DNA of 64,000 nt from NCBI RefSeq assembly GCF_027627455.1, contig NZ_CP115483.1, positions 3,472,001-3,536,000 of the forward strand, read 5' to 3'. Every line of letters begins with the position of its first letter. The first letter of the stretch is position 1. The translations under genes and the position numbers were made by a program. Below, in pieces: positions 45,433-55,610 of the stretch. A model generated the notes under the pieces. The model searched no databases. It worked only from the letters and a program-made list of their open reading frames with translations, and was not told the DNA's origin. The DNA comes from Sphingobacterium sp. SYP-B4668. Its GTDB lineage: Bacteria > Bacteroidota > Bacteroidia > Sphingobacteriales > Sphingobacteriaceae.

Positions 45433-45633
45433 TTATTTTCCGATAGCAAGCATACGTTTAACATTGCCCATGTCGCCATCAGAAACATAACTAGTTTGTG
45501 TCAAGTTACGTTTACGTTTTGTGCTCTTTTTTGTCAAGATGTGGCTTTTGAAAGCGTTCTTTCTTGCAATTTTACCTGTTCCAGTCAACTTGAAACGTTT
45601 CTTAGCGCTGGAATTGGTTTTTACTTTTGGCAT
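45433..45633 (-). CDS. rpmI: 50S ribosomal protein L35
   Basis: This 66-residue, strongly basic protein starts [15 protein letters not shown], contains the [15 protein letters not shown] core and ends in [10 protein letters not shown]. Its place between infC and rplT is the conserved order. Confidence 0.98.
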   Translation of the reverse strand: MPKVKTNSSAKKRFKLTGTGKIARKNAFKSHILTKKSTKRKRNLTQTSYVSDGDMGNVKRMLAIGK

Positions 45634-45675
45634 AATACTTATAAATTTTATATCAATCTGTTAGATGCTTTTTTA

Positions 45676-46245
45676 CTATTTTTTAGGAGATGTTACGGTT
45701 TTAGGCGCTATCGTCAAAAACATTCTTTTACCTTCCAATTTTGGCAATAACTCTACCTTACCATAATCTTCCAAGGCCTGTGCAAAACGTAGTAACAAAA
45801 TCTCTCCCATCTCTTTATGGACGATTGCACGTCCCTTGAAATGAACATAAGCTCTGACTTTTTCGCCGCTTTCTAAGAAACGCATCGCGTGCTTAAGCTT
45901 AAAATCAAAATCATGCTCGCTGGTGTTAGGACCGAATCGAATCTCTTTGATTACAGTCTGTTTCGCATTAGCTTTGATTTCTTTCTGCTTTTTCTTCTGC
46001 TCGTAAATGAATTTACTGTAGTCAATTATCTTACAAACCGGAGGAACAGCATTTGGCGAAATCTCCACTAAATCAAGTTCCAATTCATCAGCCAATTCTA
46101 GAGCTTTACGTGTAGGAAAAACTCCCTGCTCCACATTCTCTCCTACCAAGCGCACTTCGGGCACACGGATAAGTTCGTTAATGCGGTGATCTGGTTCTTT
46201 CTTTCTCATTGGTGGACGAGGTCCACTGGGTCTTTTTAATGCCAA
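45676..46245 (-). CDS. infC: Translation initiation factor IF-3
   Basis: This 189-residue factor checks the start codon and separates ribosomal subunits. N-domain: [17 protein letters not shown] and [18 protein letters not shown]-domain: [21 protein letters not shown] and [15 protein letters not shown]. The best start is a TTG at 46245 ([12 protein letters not shown]), since relatives keep this basic leader; an ATG at 46209 would give a shorter protein of 177 residues. A rare start codon on infC is a known autoregulatory feature in other phyla. The start is 11 bp after the thrS stop. Confidence 0.95.
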   Translation of the reverse strand: MALKRPSGPRPPMRKKEPDHRINELIRVPEVRLVGENVEQGVFPTRKALELADELELDLVEISPNAVPPVCKIIDYSKFIYEQKKKQKEIKANAKQTVIKEIRFGPNTSEHDFDFKLKHAMRFLESGEKVRAYVHFKGRAIVHKEMGEILLLRFAQALEDYGKVELLPKLEGKRMFLTIAPKTVTSPKK

Positions 46246-46256
46246 ATGTTTAAAAA

Positions 46257-48182
46257 TTAAACGGTTATTTCTTTAATTAATACTTCTCTAAACTCTTGTG
46301 GTGTCATGATACCTACGTCTCCTGACCCGTGCTTACGAACAGAAACTGTGCCATTTTCGGCTTCTTTCTCCCCTACGATTAACATATAGGGTAATTTTTT
46401 CACCTCGGCGTCACGAATCTTCCGTCCAACCTTCTCATCACGAAGGTCAATCAGACCGCGAATATCGGAATTATTTAACGATTCTAAAAGTTTTTGTGCA
46501 TATTCTTCATATTTTTCTGACACAGGCAAGACGATAAATTGCTCAGGAGCAAGCCATAATGGAAAGCGTCCAGCACAATGCTCAATCAATACGGCCACAA
46601 AACGCTCCAATGAACCAAAAGGTGCTCGGTGGATCATGACAGGTCTATGCTTCGCATTATCGCTACCTGTATATTCCAATTCAAAGCGCTCAGGCAAGTT
46701 ATAATCTACCTGGATGGTCCCCAATTGCCACTTACGTCCTAACGCATCCTTCACCATAAAGTCCAGCTTTGGACCATAAAATGCTGCTTCTCCGTACTCC
46801 ACAACTGATGGAAGCCCTTTCTCTTCTGCTGCTTCGATAATAGCACGCTCAGCCAAAGCCCAGTTTTCATCCGACCCAATATACTTCGTTCTATTCTCAG
46901 GATCACGTAAAGACACTTGTGCTGTAAAGTTTTCGAAACCTAAGGCTCCAAATACATAGAGGACCAAGTCAATAACCTTCTTGAACTCCTCCTTTACTTG
47001 ATCAGGACGACAAAATAAATGTGCATCGTCCTGTGTAAATCCACGAACGCGAGTCAACCCATGTAATTCACCAGACTGCTCATATCTGTATACTGTTCCA
47101 AACTCCGCAAATCGGACAGGTAAATCCTTGTACGAGCGAGGTTTCGTTTTATAAATCTCACAGTGATGCGGACAGTTCATCGGCTTTAAAAAAAATTCTT
47201 CTCCTTCTACAGGAGTTTTTATCGGTTGAAAAGCATCTTCACCATATTTCTCGTAATGACCTGAAGTCACATACAACTGCTTGTGTCCAATATGTGGTGT
47301 AACCACCGGTTCGTAGCCAGCTTTCAGCTGTGCCCTCTGCAAGAAGTCCATTAACTTTTGACGCAATGCGGCACCCTTAGGCAACCACAAAGGCAAACCC
47401 ATCCCAACCTTTTCAGAGAAAGCAAATAGCTCTAATTCCTTCCCTAATTTACGATGATCTCTCTTTTTTGCCTCTTCTATAAATTTTAGATAATCAGCTA
47501 ATTCAGATGCTTTAGGAAAAGTAACACCATAGATACGCGTCAACTGCTTTCTAGACTCGTCTCCACGCCAGTATGCTCCAGCAACATTGGTTAGCTTAAT
47601 CGCTTTTACAAATCCTGTATTCGGAATATGAGGTCCGCGACACAAGTCTGTAAAATCACCCTGCGAATAAAACGTGATTTTGCCATCTTCTAAATCCTTG
47701 ATCAAATCAAGTTTATACTCGTCTGCTTTTTCGGTAAAATAGGCCAAAGCGTCTGCTTTAGAAACAGCCTTACGCTCGAACACTTCCTTACGTTTAGCCA
47801 GCTCTAGCATCTTATCTTCAATCTGTTTAAATTCATCCGAAGAGAACTCTCTATCACCAAAATCCACATCATAGTAAAATCCGGTTTCTATAGCTGGACC
47901 AATCCCCAATTTAACCCCTGGATATAACGCTTCTAGGGCTTCAGCCATTAAATGTGCTGAAGAATGCCAAAAGGTAGATTTACCTTTCTCATCGTTCCAA
48001 GTCAGTAATTTAAGAGTGGAATCCTGTTCAATGGGACGGGAAGCATCCCATACTTCGCCATTAACTTCGGCGGCTAATACATTTCTGGCTAACCCCTCAG
48101 AAATGGACAACGCTACTTGAGCGGCTGATGTTCCTTTTTCATATTCTCTAACGGAACCATCAGGTAATGTAATTTTAATCAT
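46257..48182 (-). CDS. thrS: Threonyl-tRNA synthetase
   Basis: This 641-residue class II synthetase charges tRNA-Thr. Domains: TGS ([14 protein letters not shown]), editing domain ([16 protein letters not shown] and the DLCRGPHIP motif), catalytic core with zinc-binding [10 protein letters not shown] and the class II motifs near [17 protein letters not shown] and [12 protein letters not shown], and an anticodon-binding domain (ADVKKLP-type end). It leads the conserved operon with infC, rpmI and rplT. Confidence 0.98.
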   Translation of the reverse strand: MIKITLPDGSVREYEKGTSAAQVALSISEGLARNVLAAEVNGEVWDASRPIEQDSTLKLLTWNDEKGKSTFWHSSAHLMAEALEALYPGVKLGIGPAIETGFYYDVDFGDREFSSDEFKQIEDKMLELAKRKEVFERKAVSKADALAYFTEKADEYKLDLIKDLEDGKITFYSQGDFTDLCRGPHIPNTGFVKAIKLTNVAGAYWRGDESRKQLTRIYGVTFPKASELADYLKFIEEAKKRDHRKLGKELELFAFSEKVGMGLPLWLPKGAALRQKLMDFLQRAQLKAGYEPVVTPHIGHKQLYVTSGHYEKYGEDAFQPIKTPVEGEEFFLKPMNCPHHCEIYKTKPRSYKDLPVRFAEFGTVYRYEQSGELHGLTRVRGFTQDDAHLFCRPDQVKEEFKKVIDLVLYVFGALGFENFTAQVSLRDPENRTKYIGSDENWALAERAIIEAAEEKGLPSVVEYGEAAFYGPKLDFMVKDALGRKWQLGTIQVDYNLPERFELEYTGSDNAKHRPVMIHRAPFGSLERFVAVLIEHCAGRFPLWLAPEQFIVLPVSEKYEEYAQKLLESLNNSDIRGLIDLRDEKVGRKIRDAEVKKLPYMLIVGEKEAENGTVSVRKHGSGDVGIMTPQEFREVLIKEITV

Positions 48183-48279
48183 TTACAAGCATGATTATAT
48201 GTTTAATAAAATGTAGAAGTTGACAGGACAACATATACGACTATGTAGTTTCACCCCAACACCCTTCAATGAATTATCA

Positions 48280-48287
48280 CAAAGATA
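48280..48287 (-). promoter_or_regulatory. -7 promoter element for the thrS operon
   Basis: The minus strand reads TATCTTTG, a perfect TAnnTTTG, 97 bp upstream of the thrS ATG. This would leave a leader of about 90 nt, long enough for leader control. A CAAA box lies at slightly short spacing (15 bp). Confidence 0.5.
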
Positions 48288-48367
48288 CCTAAACTTCAGC
48301 AACAAAAAAAGTCTTTCGACCAAAAGCCAATTACCTTAACAATCGGATCATCTAGATACGCTAGGCC

Positions 48368-50254
48368 TTAGCCTCCTTCACTTTCATGCTCACCTTTTTT
48401 TCGTTCTTCGTCGTTCCACGCATTCTGTAGGGTACGATTATCATTTAACATGTCATCCAATATTTCACTCTCGAGCTCCCGTATAGTTTCCTGCACGATC
48501 TGAATATATTCTGACCCTTCATTTCTCGCTCTCGCTAATTTATAAAGTGATTTATCCTCCAATTTTGAAAATTTTTGTGCGGCCCTAAACACAGAATATT
48601 TCCGATAACCAAGATCCGTCATCACATCCACCCCCATACGGAGTGCGATATCGGTGCCGACACGATACACACGATCCACATCACTCTCAATCAGATCATA
48701 CGCGATATTTCGAGTATTCGCGATAGCGACAATCTTAAGGTGGCTGAAATGCTTCTTAACCATATTCACCAATTTCATGTGATCCTCGTCATTATCGAAC
48801 GCACTGACGATTACCTTCGCATTTGCTGCACCGGCCGACTTCAATAAATCTATCCGTGTAGGGTCACCGTAATACACGTTAAAACCGTATTTACGAAGCA
48901 TATCTACGCGATCTCCATTATAATCCAAAATGGTAGTCTCTACTTTATTCAAGTGCAAAAATCTGGCAACTATGGTCCCTACCTGACCAAATCCAGCAAT
49001 AATAACCTTGTTATTTTCATTTACTTCATCAAAGTCATCGTCCTTCTCTTCAACTGGATTAGCAAGTCTATCAATCTTAGGCAGTAAAAATCGATCAGCT
49101 ATCAAAAGTAATACGGGTGAAATTGCCATACTTACAGCAACGACAGCCACCATGATATTGATTGTTTCCGCGCTAAGTAACTTCAACTGGCCGAGGATAC
49201 TGAACAATACAAAAGCAAACTCCCCCATCTGCGCTAACGAAACCGCAAAAATAATGCGTTGGTCCAGCTTCAATTTGAAAACAACCGCAAGAAAATAAAG
49301 TACCATAATCTTGGCCAACATAAATATCGTGACCCAAAGAGAAATAGCATGGGCTTCCTGCCATACAAAATACACATTGATTGAGGCTCCTACAGAGATG
49401 AAAAATATTCCAAGCAACAACCCCTTGAAAGGTTCAAGATCACTTTCCAGCTCATGCTTGAACTCACTATTGGCTAATACTACACCTGCAAGAAAAGCTC
49501 CTAAAGCTGGACTAAGGCCCACCTTCTGCATAATAAATGCGATTAGCACAACCAACAGTAACGCCCCTACCAAAAACAATTCACGCATTCCAGTGCGCGT
49601 CACAACGCGCAATATAGGACCTACGATATACTTCCCTATAAAGACAACCGCGGCCACCGCTCCAATCAAAGATACAGCCTTTGCTAAACCACTAATATCT
49701 GTCAACCAAGTATCCTCATGCGTGACCACTCCAGCATCTATGGCCAAGAGAGGCAAAATGGCTAAAATAGGTATTACAGCGATATCTTGAAATAATAGTA
49801 CAGAAAACGAACTCTTACCAGCCACAGTTTGCAACCATCCTTTCTCACCAAGAGATTGCATAACAATTGCTGTGGAAGAAAGTGCTAACGTCATCCCCAA
49901 AACTATCCCCTCTTTGAATGTGAATCCCATCATAACACAAATAGCCCCAATAATCACTGCCGATAATAGCACCTGCAACCCTCCCATACCTAATATAGGT
50001 ATCCGCAATTTCCATAACGTTGAGGGATCCAGCTCTAATCCAATCAAAAATAACATCATAACAACGCCAAACTCCGCAACATGCATAACATCCTTGGCGC
50101 CACTGCCTACCCACTGCAATACCGAAGGCCCAATAATCACACCGGCGATAAGGTACCCCAACACCGACCCCAACCCTAAACGTTTAGCAATAGGGACAAA
50201 GACAATAGCCGAACCCAAATAGGCAATGATTTGGAATAAAAAAGTTGAATCCAT
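48368..50254 (-). CDS. Kef-type potassium:proton antiporter with TrkA-N domain
   Basis: This 628-residue CPA2 protein has twelve or so membrane helices (about 5-385). Core motifs are LGSVLGYLIAGVIIGPS, LIGLELDPSTLW and MTLALSSTAIVMQSL. Its quinone/GSH-type RCK region starts at about residue 413 with KVIIAGFGQVGTIVARFL, a Rossmann nucleotide-binding site. It should release K+ in exchange for H+ under electrophile stress. Its ATG shares one base with the upstream KefF-like stop, so the pair is cotranslated. Confidence 0.9.
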   Translation of the reverse strand: MDSTFLFQIIAYLGSAIVFVPIAKRLGLGSVLGYLIAGVIIGPSVLQWVGSGAKDVMHVAEFGVVMMLFLIGLELDPSTLWKLRIPILGMGGLQVLLSAVIIGAICVMMGFTFKEGIVLGMTLALSSTAIVMQSLGEKGWLQTVAGKSSFSVLLFQDIAVIPILAILPLLAIDAGVVTHEDTWLTDISGLAKAVSLIGAVAAVVFIGKYIVGPILRVVTRTGMRELFLVGALLLVVLIAFIMQKVGLSPALGAFLAGVVLANSEFKHELESDLEPFKGLLLGIFFISVGASINVYFVWQEAHAISLWVTIFMLAKIMVLYFLAVVFKLKLDQRIIFAVSLAQMGEFAFVLFSILGQLKLLSAETINIMVAVVAVSMAISPVLLLIADRFLLPKIDRLANPVEEKDDDFDEVNENNKVIIAGFGQVGTIVARFLHLNKVETTILDYNGDRVDMLRKYGFNVYYGDPTRIDLLKSAGAANAKVIVSAFDNDEDHMKLVNMVKKHFSHLKIVAIANTRNIAYDLIESDVDRVYRVGTDIALRMGVDVMTDLGYRKYSVFRAAQKFSKLEDKSLYKLARARNEGSEYIQIVQETIRELESEILDDMLNDNRTLQNAWNDEERKKGEHESEGG

Positions 50255-50847
50255 TAGCGATGATCGGATAAGTAGTTTGAATAAAGCATTTCTTTTAGAA
50301 GAGAGAGATCATACAGGCCAAGTTGTAACAACCGAATATGTTCTACAGCTCGCTCAATATCCCCCTTCAACGTATCTATATCATGTGTAAAGGCTCCATC
50401 TATCACATACGGTGGAAGGTATTCCATCTGACACAATAGAGCAGTCTGCTTATAGGGCAGCAAGAAATCGGGCAATGGATGTCCATGATGTCCATCGGTT
50501 TGATAGGATGCAATGGTAGCACCTGTTGTGACCATGTTAAAGATTAATTTTCCTTTTAGCGCCACCCCTTTTATTCCATATGCCCAATCGTGCAAAAGTA
50601 CCAGATCAATCCATTGCTTGATAATTGGTGGGGCAGAGTACCAATAAATAGGATGCAACCAAATGATAATATCGTGACGCTCCAAAGCCGCTTGTTCCAC
50701 CTTCACAGGGATGTCAAAATCCGGATAGAGTTCGTACAAATCTCGAACGGAAACTCCATCCAGCTCCCGCAAACGCTTAACCAATCTTTTATTGACAACC
50801 GATTGTTCTAATGTAGGATGTGCAAATAGCACCAAGACCTTCAGCAT
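50254..50847 (-). CDS. KefF/KefG-like NAD(P)H oxidoreductase (flavodoxin-like ancillary protein)
   Basis: This 197-residue protein of the modulator-of-drug-activity / quinone reductase family is the soluble activator of Kef efflux. Signatures are VLVLFAHPTLEQSVVNKRL at the FMN site, WLHPIYWYSAPPIIKQWIDLVL, and MVTTGATIASYQ. I start at the ATG at 50847; a GTG at 50856 is also possible. The KefC-type antiporter follows immediately with a 1-bp overlap, as in classical kefFC. Binding of FMN and a quinone reductase activity are inferred. Confidence 0.9.
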   Translation of the reverse strand: MLKVLVLFAHPTLEQSVVNKRLVKRLRELDGVSVRDLYELYPDFDIPVKVEQAALERHDIIIWLHPIYWYSAPPIIKQWIDLVLLHDWAYGIKGVALKGKLIFNMVTTGATIASYQTDGHHGHPLPDFLLPYKQTALLCQMEYLPPYVIDGAFTHDIDTLKGDIERAVEHIRLLQLGLYDLSLLKEMLYSNYLSDHR

Positions 50848-50963
50848 AAATGACACAAATTGTTTGATACAAAAGTGTAAAAATTTACGCTTTAATCATG
50901 GTTAGAAAATAAATAAAGCTTCATGACTTAAACATATCAATTTTGTCCCCCTAAAGGCACCTT

Positions 50964-53849
50964 TTATTTCGATATTCTTCTCGATATTAAAATATACCCT
51001 GATTTTACGACATTTTTCTCCCCGCTTTTATAAGCGCTCACCGTATAGAAATAAGTCATATCTTCAACACCTTCGGCCTGCCAATCATTTCGGTAATCTC
51101 CAGAGGAAAACACTTCCTTGCCCGCCCTTGTCCAGACAGTCAGTGAAATTCGGTCATAATAACCGGTCCCCATAACGACAAATTCATCGTTCATTCCATC
51201 GTCATTCGGTGTAAAGACATTGGGGACAAAAAAGCCCGAAACAGTTATGTTCACTACAGCTTCGTTCGTCCAATTACCCAATACATCCCTAACTTGATAG
51301 ACAAAACTGTCCTTGCCTGAAAACCGATCTTGGGGGCGGTAAATTACATGCCCATTCTCTAACCGTAACATGCCATCCTTAGGCCCAGCGACGATTCGGA
51401 TGGAATGAATATCCAGTTCGGCATCCCCATCCGACTTATCATTATTCAGTATCGGGATGGACAAATCGGACCCCACCTGACCTACAATGTAATCATCATA
51501 GGCCGTAGGTGTTCTCTTAATGACCTTTATAGTCACTAGCGTCGGAGCGACTTGCCCCCCCTTTTCATCTTTTACAGTATAAGTCAACTCGTCTACGCCA
51601 TCGAAATCCGCTTCAGGTTGATAAACCAGGTTACCATTTACATCAAACCAAGCTTCTCCATATTTTGGAAGCCTTTCAAGTTTCAATGTAGACAGCACTA
51701 CAGCCGCGCCATCAAACTTATCATTGAAGAGCACATCTACTGTCGCCTTTACTCGCTGTTTGGTCACTACTAAATCGGAGACCCCCATAGGAAGGCTAGA
51801 AATAGCTTCGGCCCACCTCATACCACTGTGCACAGCAATATTGTTACACCCCACACTACACTCCTGCTCTGCGCCCTGAGGGGCCTTTATGCGAACGTCT
51901 TCAGAAGTGGCATCAGGATCAATTACATCGGCGCTGCGCACAATTGTAGCCCTTGCCACTATCCGATCTGAAGCAGGGGCACCCTGGGGCACTATAGCCT
52001 TTATTTCAAGCAACAAATCCTGGTTACTCAACAAGTCCAACAAACAACTGTAGTAATTTCCCGTTCCTGACGCACGTCCACTATCGTATTGGTAGCCTCC
52101 ACCAGTCAAGCCTACAATTTCAAATCCTACAGGAAGTAAAAAGTCAAATGTCGCATGCCCAACCTTCGAGGGTCCATTGTTTCTCACCTTGACCATATAA
52201 GTGACCTCATCTCCCGCGGCCGCAAATCCAACTAGATGGTCAATAGAGACAATTTCCAGATCGGCCACCTTTACAGTCAGCGATATATCTACGATATAAG
52301 TCGACTGTATAGCGTAAGACCAAGTATCCATTGATTTCTCATTACCAAAGCTATAATTGCCATAATCTGTGTTCGTATTACGATTAGCTGTTTGATTTCT
52401 ATACGTGCCCCATATGTGTCCATTCACACGACTGCTCACCCCGGAAAGGTTTATAGATGGTTTACTATTTTCAGACTCCTTCCCCAACTGTAAGTCTCGA
52501 TCATCCCAATACACTAAATCTGACTCCACCTCATCCATATCTATTGCCAACCGTTCTAAAAGGATCCCATTTGGATTAATCTCCATATCAAGATATGGAA
52601 AATGCACTTCCCCCTCTAGAAGCGAAATTTTCACGCTCACATCCTGTTGCTCACTCGGTGGGAGTCGATTTCCTTCGTCATCTTTTCCATCCCAATATAT
52701 TTCGTTAAAACCTGAAGTCGCCCGATAGGTATAAACCACAATTGGTTTTCCCTCTTCTCCTAGTCTCTCTACGGAGACACGATACATCCCTGCGTGATTT
52801 GTATAAAAACGTAGATATGCCCCTTTAGCGCCAATATACCCCACAGTACCTTCTGCCCCTACAATGCTCACTCGTTCGATAACTGGCCGCGGTCGTTGAT
52901 TTATAAGCCAAGTACGATGATCGGGCATAGCTCCAATAGCTTCTGCAGGCATATCAAAATTGGGCTTCACGTACCAGATTTTATGCGTAACTACTCCACC
53001 CCCATCTGCTTCTCTCGGGTCATGAACCACTGGGCTACCAACTTGTGGCACATAATCCAAACTCTTGTAAAGCGCTCCGCCTTTCAAATTCAAAAACCCA
53101 CTATTATTGACAAACGAGGTAAATGCAATGCCATTGCTTCCATTTGCATCGACACGGTAGGTGTAACCATCATTTGTCAACACATAATATCTGCCATAGA
53201 AAGCTCCCGCCTGATTGGCCATCTGTCCGCTATTTAGATGTAAGTTTAAAACATTAGTATAAACTCTTCCGCCGACCCATGCATTGTCTTCCCGATTTCG
53301 AACGGAAACATCCCACGCAGCTATACAAGCATCCCCCGTCTGCATCCAGTTATCATCTGCTGCTATTGCAGGTATATTGGGATCACCATATCTTTCAGTA
53401 TGCTCACCTATGGGTGAAATAAATTCGACCTTCCACACACCTGTCTCCATGACTTGAACTTCAAACGGTGTATAGCCTAACCTTGGCCCATCGAGCTCAG
53501 CGTTACGTGTTCCATCGCCACGGTTCATGATTCGCCCAACATTGCTACGATTGCTAAGATACTGCTTACCTGAAGGACTTGTAAGTCGTATTCTACCATC
53601 GTCAATATTTTGTGCACTGGAAGCGGTCGCAATTATCTCCCCCTCTACGGCATAAACATAGTGGGTTCCTAACGTAAAAAAAGGAAAACTGGAACTTCCC
53701 TGCTCCTTTTCATTTCGTGAGATTAAGTACGCGCGATTGCCTTTCACCCCATTGGGGTAAAGATCCTTTGACCCATCTGCCCACAAAAATATAGGCCAAA
53801 GGGTCATAAGCACGTGCAAAAACAATGGAAAATATCCTTTGCTTTTCAT
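50964..53849 (-). CDS. Large secreted protein with DUF11, tandem-95 repeats and T9SS type B sorting domain
   Basis: This 961-residue protein has a signal peptide to about residue 25. The first 480 residues are unrecognised beta-rich sequence. Around 530-640 is a DUF11-like conserved repeat domain (EVTYMVKVRNNGPSKVGHAT), then two Ig/cadherin-like tandem-95 modules (VLFNDKFDGAAV, ILNNDKSDGDAEL with DGVDELTYTV and GKDSFVYQV). The C-terminal gliding-motility domain begins near VFTPNDDGMNDEF and ends with a Lys/Arg-Ser tail. It should be exported by the type IX secretion system and held on the surface, possibly as an adhesin. Confidence 0.85.
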   Translation of the reverse strand: MKSKGYFPLFLHVLMTLWPIFLWADGSKDLYPNGVKGNRAYLISRNEKEQGSSSFPFFTLGTHYVYAVEGEIIATASSAQNIDDGRIRLTSPSGKQYLSNRSNVGRIMNRGDGTRNAELDGPRLGYTPFEVQVMETGVWKVEFISPIGEHTERYGDPNIPAIAADDNWMQTGDACIAAWDVSVRNREDNAWVGGRVYTNVLNLHLNSGQMANQAGAFYGRYYVLTNDGYTYRVDANGSNGIAFTSFVNNSGFLNLKGGALYKSLDYVPQVGSPVVHDPREADGGGVVTHKIWYVKPNFDMPAEAIGAMPDHRTWLINQRPRPVIERVSIVGAEGTVGYIGAKGAYLRFYTNHAGMYRVSVERLGEEGKPIVVYTYRATSGFNEIYWDGKDDEGNRLPPSEQQDVSVKISLLEGEVHFPYLDMEINPNGILLERLAIDMDEVESDLVYWDDRDLQLGKESENSKPSINLSGVSSRVNGHIWGTYRNQTANRNTNTDYGNYSFGNEKSMDTWSYAIQSTYIVDISLTVKVADLEIVSIDHLVGFAAAGDEVTYMVKVRNNGPSKVGHATFDFLLPVGFEIVGLTGGGYQYDSGRASGTGNYYSCLLDLLSNQDLLLEIKAIVPQGAPASDRIVARATIVRSADVIDPDATSEDVRIKAPQGAEQECSVGCNNIAVHSGMRWAEAISSLPMGVSDLVVTKQRVKATVDVLFNDKFDGAAVVLSTLKLERLPKYGEAWFDVNGNLVYQPEADFDGVDELTYTVKDEKGGQVAPTLVTIKVIKRTPTAYDDYIVGQVGSDLSIPILNNDKSDGDAELDIHSIRIVAGPKDGMLRLENGHVIYRPQDRFSGKDSFVYQVRDVLGNWTNEAVVNITVSGFFVPNVFTPNDDGMNDEFVVMGTGYYDRISLTVWTRAGKEVFSSGDYRNDWQAEGVEDMTYFYTVSAYKSGEKNVVKSGYILISRRISK

Positions 53850-54030
53850 ATACAGGTAGATTTTAGTAATGGGTACTAACTAGGTTAAATATAAGATTTA
53901 ATAAATTAAGTTAATCATGAAAAAATATTATATTCTCTAATTAACCGTATCTATCTGTCTATCATTTGTAAATATTTTCATCACTCTCACATAGCAATTC
54001 AAGAGAGGCGGATAAGTAGGAAAAAATCCC

Positions 54031-54038
54031 TACCTTTG
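54031..54038 (+). promoter_or_regulatory. -7 promoter element for queE
   Basis: TACCTTTG followed by C is the strongest form of the Bacteroidota motif. It ends 18 bp before the ATG at 54057. Confidence 0.6.
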
Positions 54039-54056
54039 CAGTCTTAATTGAAAAAG

Positions 54057-54680
54057 ATGTCACGACAAGTTCCCGAAGACGGCCGACTTCTACCGTTAAT
54101 GGAAGAATTTTACACAATCCAAGGAGAAGGATATCACACTGGAAAAGCAGCTTATTTCATACGTTTAGGTGGTTGTGATGTAGGATGCCATTGGTGTGAT
54201 GTAAAAGAAAGCTGGGATGCGGATATTCACCCCCTGACAACGTCAGATACCATTGTGGAGCACGCACAAGCTCATCCTGCCAGGACAGTAGTAGTAACTG
54301 GCGGCGAACCTCTTATTTACAACCTAGACTATCTGACCCAGCAACTTAAGGAACAAGGAATTAGCACATTTCTTGAAACATCGGGAGCTTATCCTCTAAC
54401 TGGAGATTGGGATTGGATATGCCTTTCTCCAAAAAAATTCAAAGCCCCCCGTCCGGATGTACTGGCGGCAGCTGGCGAACTCAAAGTCATCATTTTTAAC
54501 AACAGTGATTTTAAATGGGCGGAAGAGCATGCGGCACTTGTGGGAAGCTCTTGCAAACTCTACCTCCAACCGGAATGGTCTAAGGTAGCAGAGGTTACCC
54601 CTCTCATTGTGGAATACGTAAAGAAAAATCCTCGATGGGAAATTTCGCTCCAAACTCACAAATACCTCAACATTCCATAA
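54057..54680 (+). CDS. queE: 7-carboxy-7-deazaguanine synthase
   Basis: This 207-residue radical SAM enzyme of queuosine and 7-deazaguanine biosynthesis converts carboxy-tetrahydropterin to CDG. The cluster cysteines are about residues 40, 44 and 47 in GGCDVGCHWCD (C-x3-C-x2-C), preceded by FYTIQGEGYHTGKAAYFIRL and followed by VTGGEPLIY. A TTG three codons upstream (54048) is possible, but it falls too close to the promoter element. Other queuosine genes are not in the window. Confidence 0.93.
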   Translation: MSRQVPEDGRLLPLMEEFYTIQGEGYHTGKAAYFIRLGGCDVGCHWCDVKESWDADIHPLTTSDTIVEHAQAHPARTVVVTGGEPLIYNLDYLTQQLKEQGISTFLETSGAYPLTGDWDWICLSPKKFKAPRPDVLAAAGELKVIIFNNSDFKWAEEHAALVGSSCKLYLQPEWSKVAEVTPLIVEYVKKNPRWEISLQTHKYLNIP

Positions 54681-54848
54681 TCTTCTTTTTTATTTAAATA
54701 AAAGCACATTGGAGCTTCATTTATTTGGACACGCTTTGTCTTCAAACAGATTTTTTTATTTCTTAGAAAAATTGTAGCTCCACTATTACGAAGAGCGGGA
54801 CTTCCTTCTCAATAACAAGGAGCTATAATCTTCAGATTTCAACACAAA

Positions 54849-54884
54849 AAAAAGCCCTTCGATAAAATATCGAAGGGCTTTTTA
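54849..54884 (-). terminator. Intrinsic terminator after rpmA
   Basis: The stem AAAGCCCTTCGATA / TATCGAAGGGCTTT, with T-rich flank on the minus strand, lies 15 bp past the rpmA stop. Confidence 0.9.
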
Positions 54885-54898
54885 TAGCTTTTTACAGC

Positions 54899-55165
54899 TT
54901 ATGCTTTATCTTCCACAGGAATCACAGAAACATAAGATTTATTATTTGCTTTTTTACGGAAAACAACTTTTCCATCTACTAAAGCAAATAACGTATGATC
55001 TCTACCGATACCTACGTTTAAATCTGGGTTGTGCTGAGTACCACGTTGGCGAACGATAATGTTACCAGCGATTGCTTCCTGACCACCGAAAATTTTAACG
55101 CCTAGACGTTTGCTATGTGACTCACGACCGTTCTTCGAACTACCCGCTCCTTTTTTATGTGCCAT
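54899..55165 (-). CDS. rpmA: 50S ribosomal protein L27
   Basis: This 88-residue protein starts directly with [20 protein letters not shown], so there is no N-terminal extension needing cleavage. It contains [21 protein letters not shown]. It is 42 bp downstream of rplU in the conserved L21-L27 operon. Confidence 0.98.
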   Translation of the reverse strand: MAHKKGAGSSKNGRESHSKRLGVKIFGGQEAIAGNIIVRQRGTQHNPDLNVGIGRDHTLFALVDGKVVFRKKANNKSYVSVIPVEDKA

Positions 55166-55207
55166 TTTTTATCTTAATTTAAGACGATTGTCTGATTAAA
55201 AATTCAA

Positions 55208-55519
55208 TTATAATGTAATACCAGTAATCTGGATTTTAGTGAACTGCTGACGGTGTCCGTTTTTCTTTTTATAACCCTTACGGCGTTTTTTCTTGAAAAC
55301 AATCACTTTATCACCTTTCAAATGAGACAAAATTTTAGCTGAAACCTTAGCGCCTTCTACACTTGGAGTACCAATTGAGAATTTACCACCATTTTCTGCT
55401 AACAATACATTGTCAAATTCAATACTAGCGCCTTCATCTCCTTGTAAACGGTGCACAAAAAGATATTGGTCTTTTGCAACCTTGAATTGCTGTCCTGCTA
55501 TATTTACTATTGCGTACAT
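55208..55519 (-). CDS. rplU: 50S ribosomal protein L21
   Basis: This 103-residue protein begins [17 protein letters not shown]. The basic [16 protein letters not shown] loop and the C-terminal [13 protein letters not shown] strand are typical. It heads the rplU-rpmA operon under a strong two-box promoter. Confidence 0.98.
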   Translation of the reverse strand: MYAIVNIAGQQFKVAKDQYLFVHRLQGDEGASIEFDNVLLAENGGKFSIGTPSVEGAKVSAKILSHLKGDKVIVFKKKRRKGYKKKNGHRQQFTKIQITGITL

Positions 55520-55559
55520 TGTTAATAAATTAATTTACTTGTTTCTATTTAATGAACCG

Positions 55560-55590
55560 CAAAATTATAAACTTTTTATCAATATTCAAA
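55560..55590 (-). promoter_or_regulatory. Two-box promoter of the rplU-rpmA operon
   Basis: On the minus strand TTTG (55590-55587) is followed by exactly 19 bp and TAATTTTG (55567-55560), the full Bacteroidota consensus. The transcript leader would be about 35 nt. Confidence 0.75.
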
Positions 55591-55610
55591 ATACTATTCG
55601 TAATTTTTCA

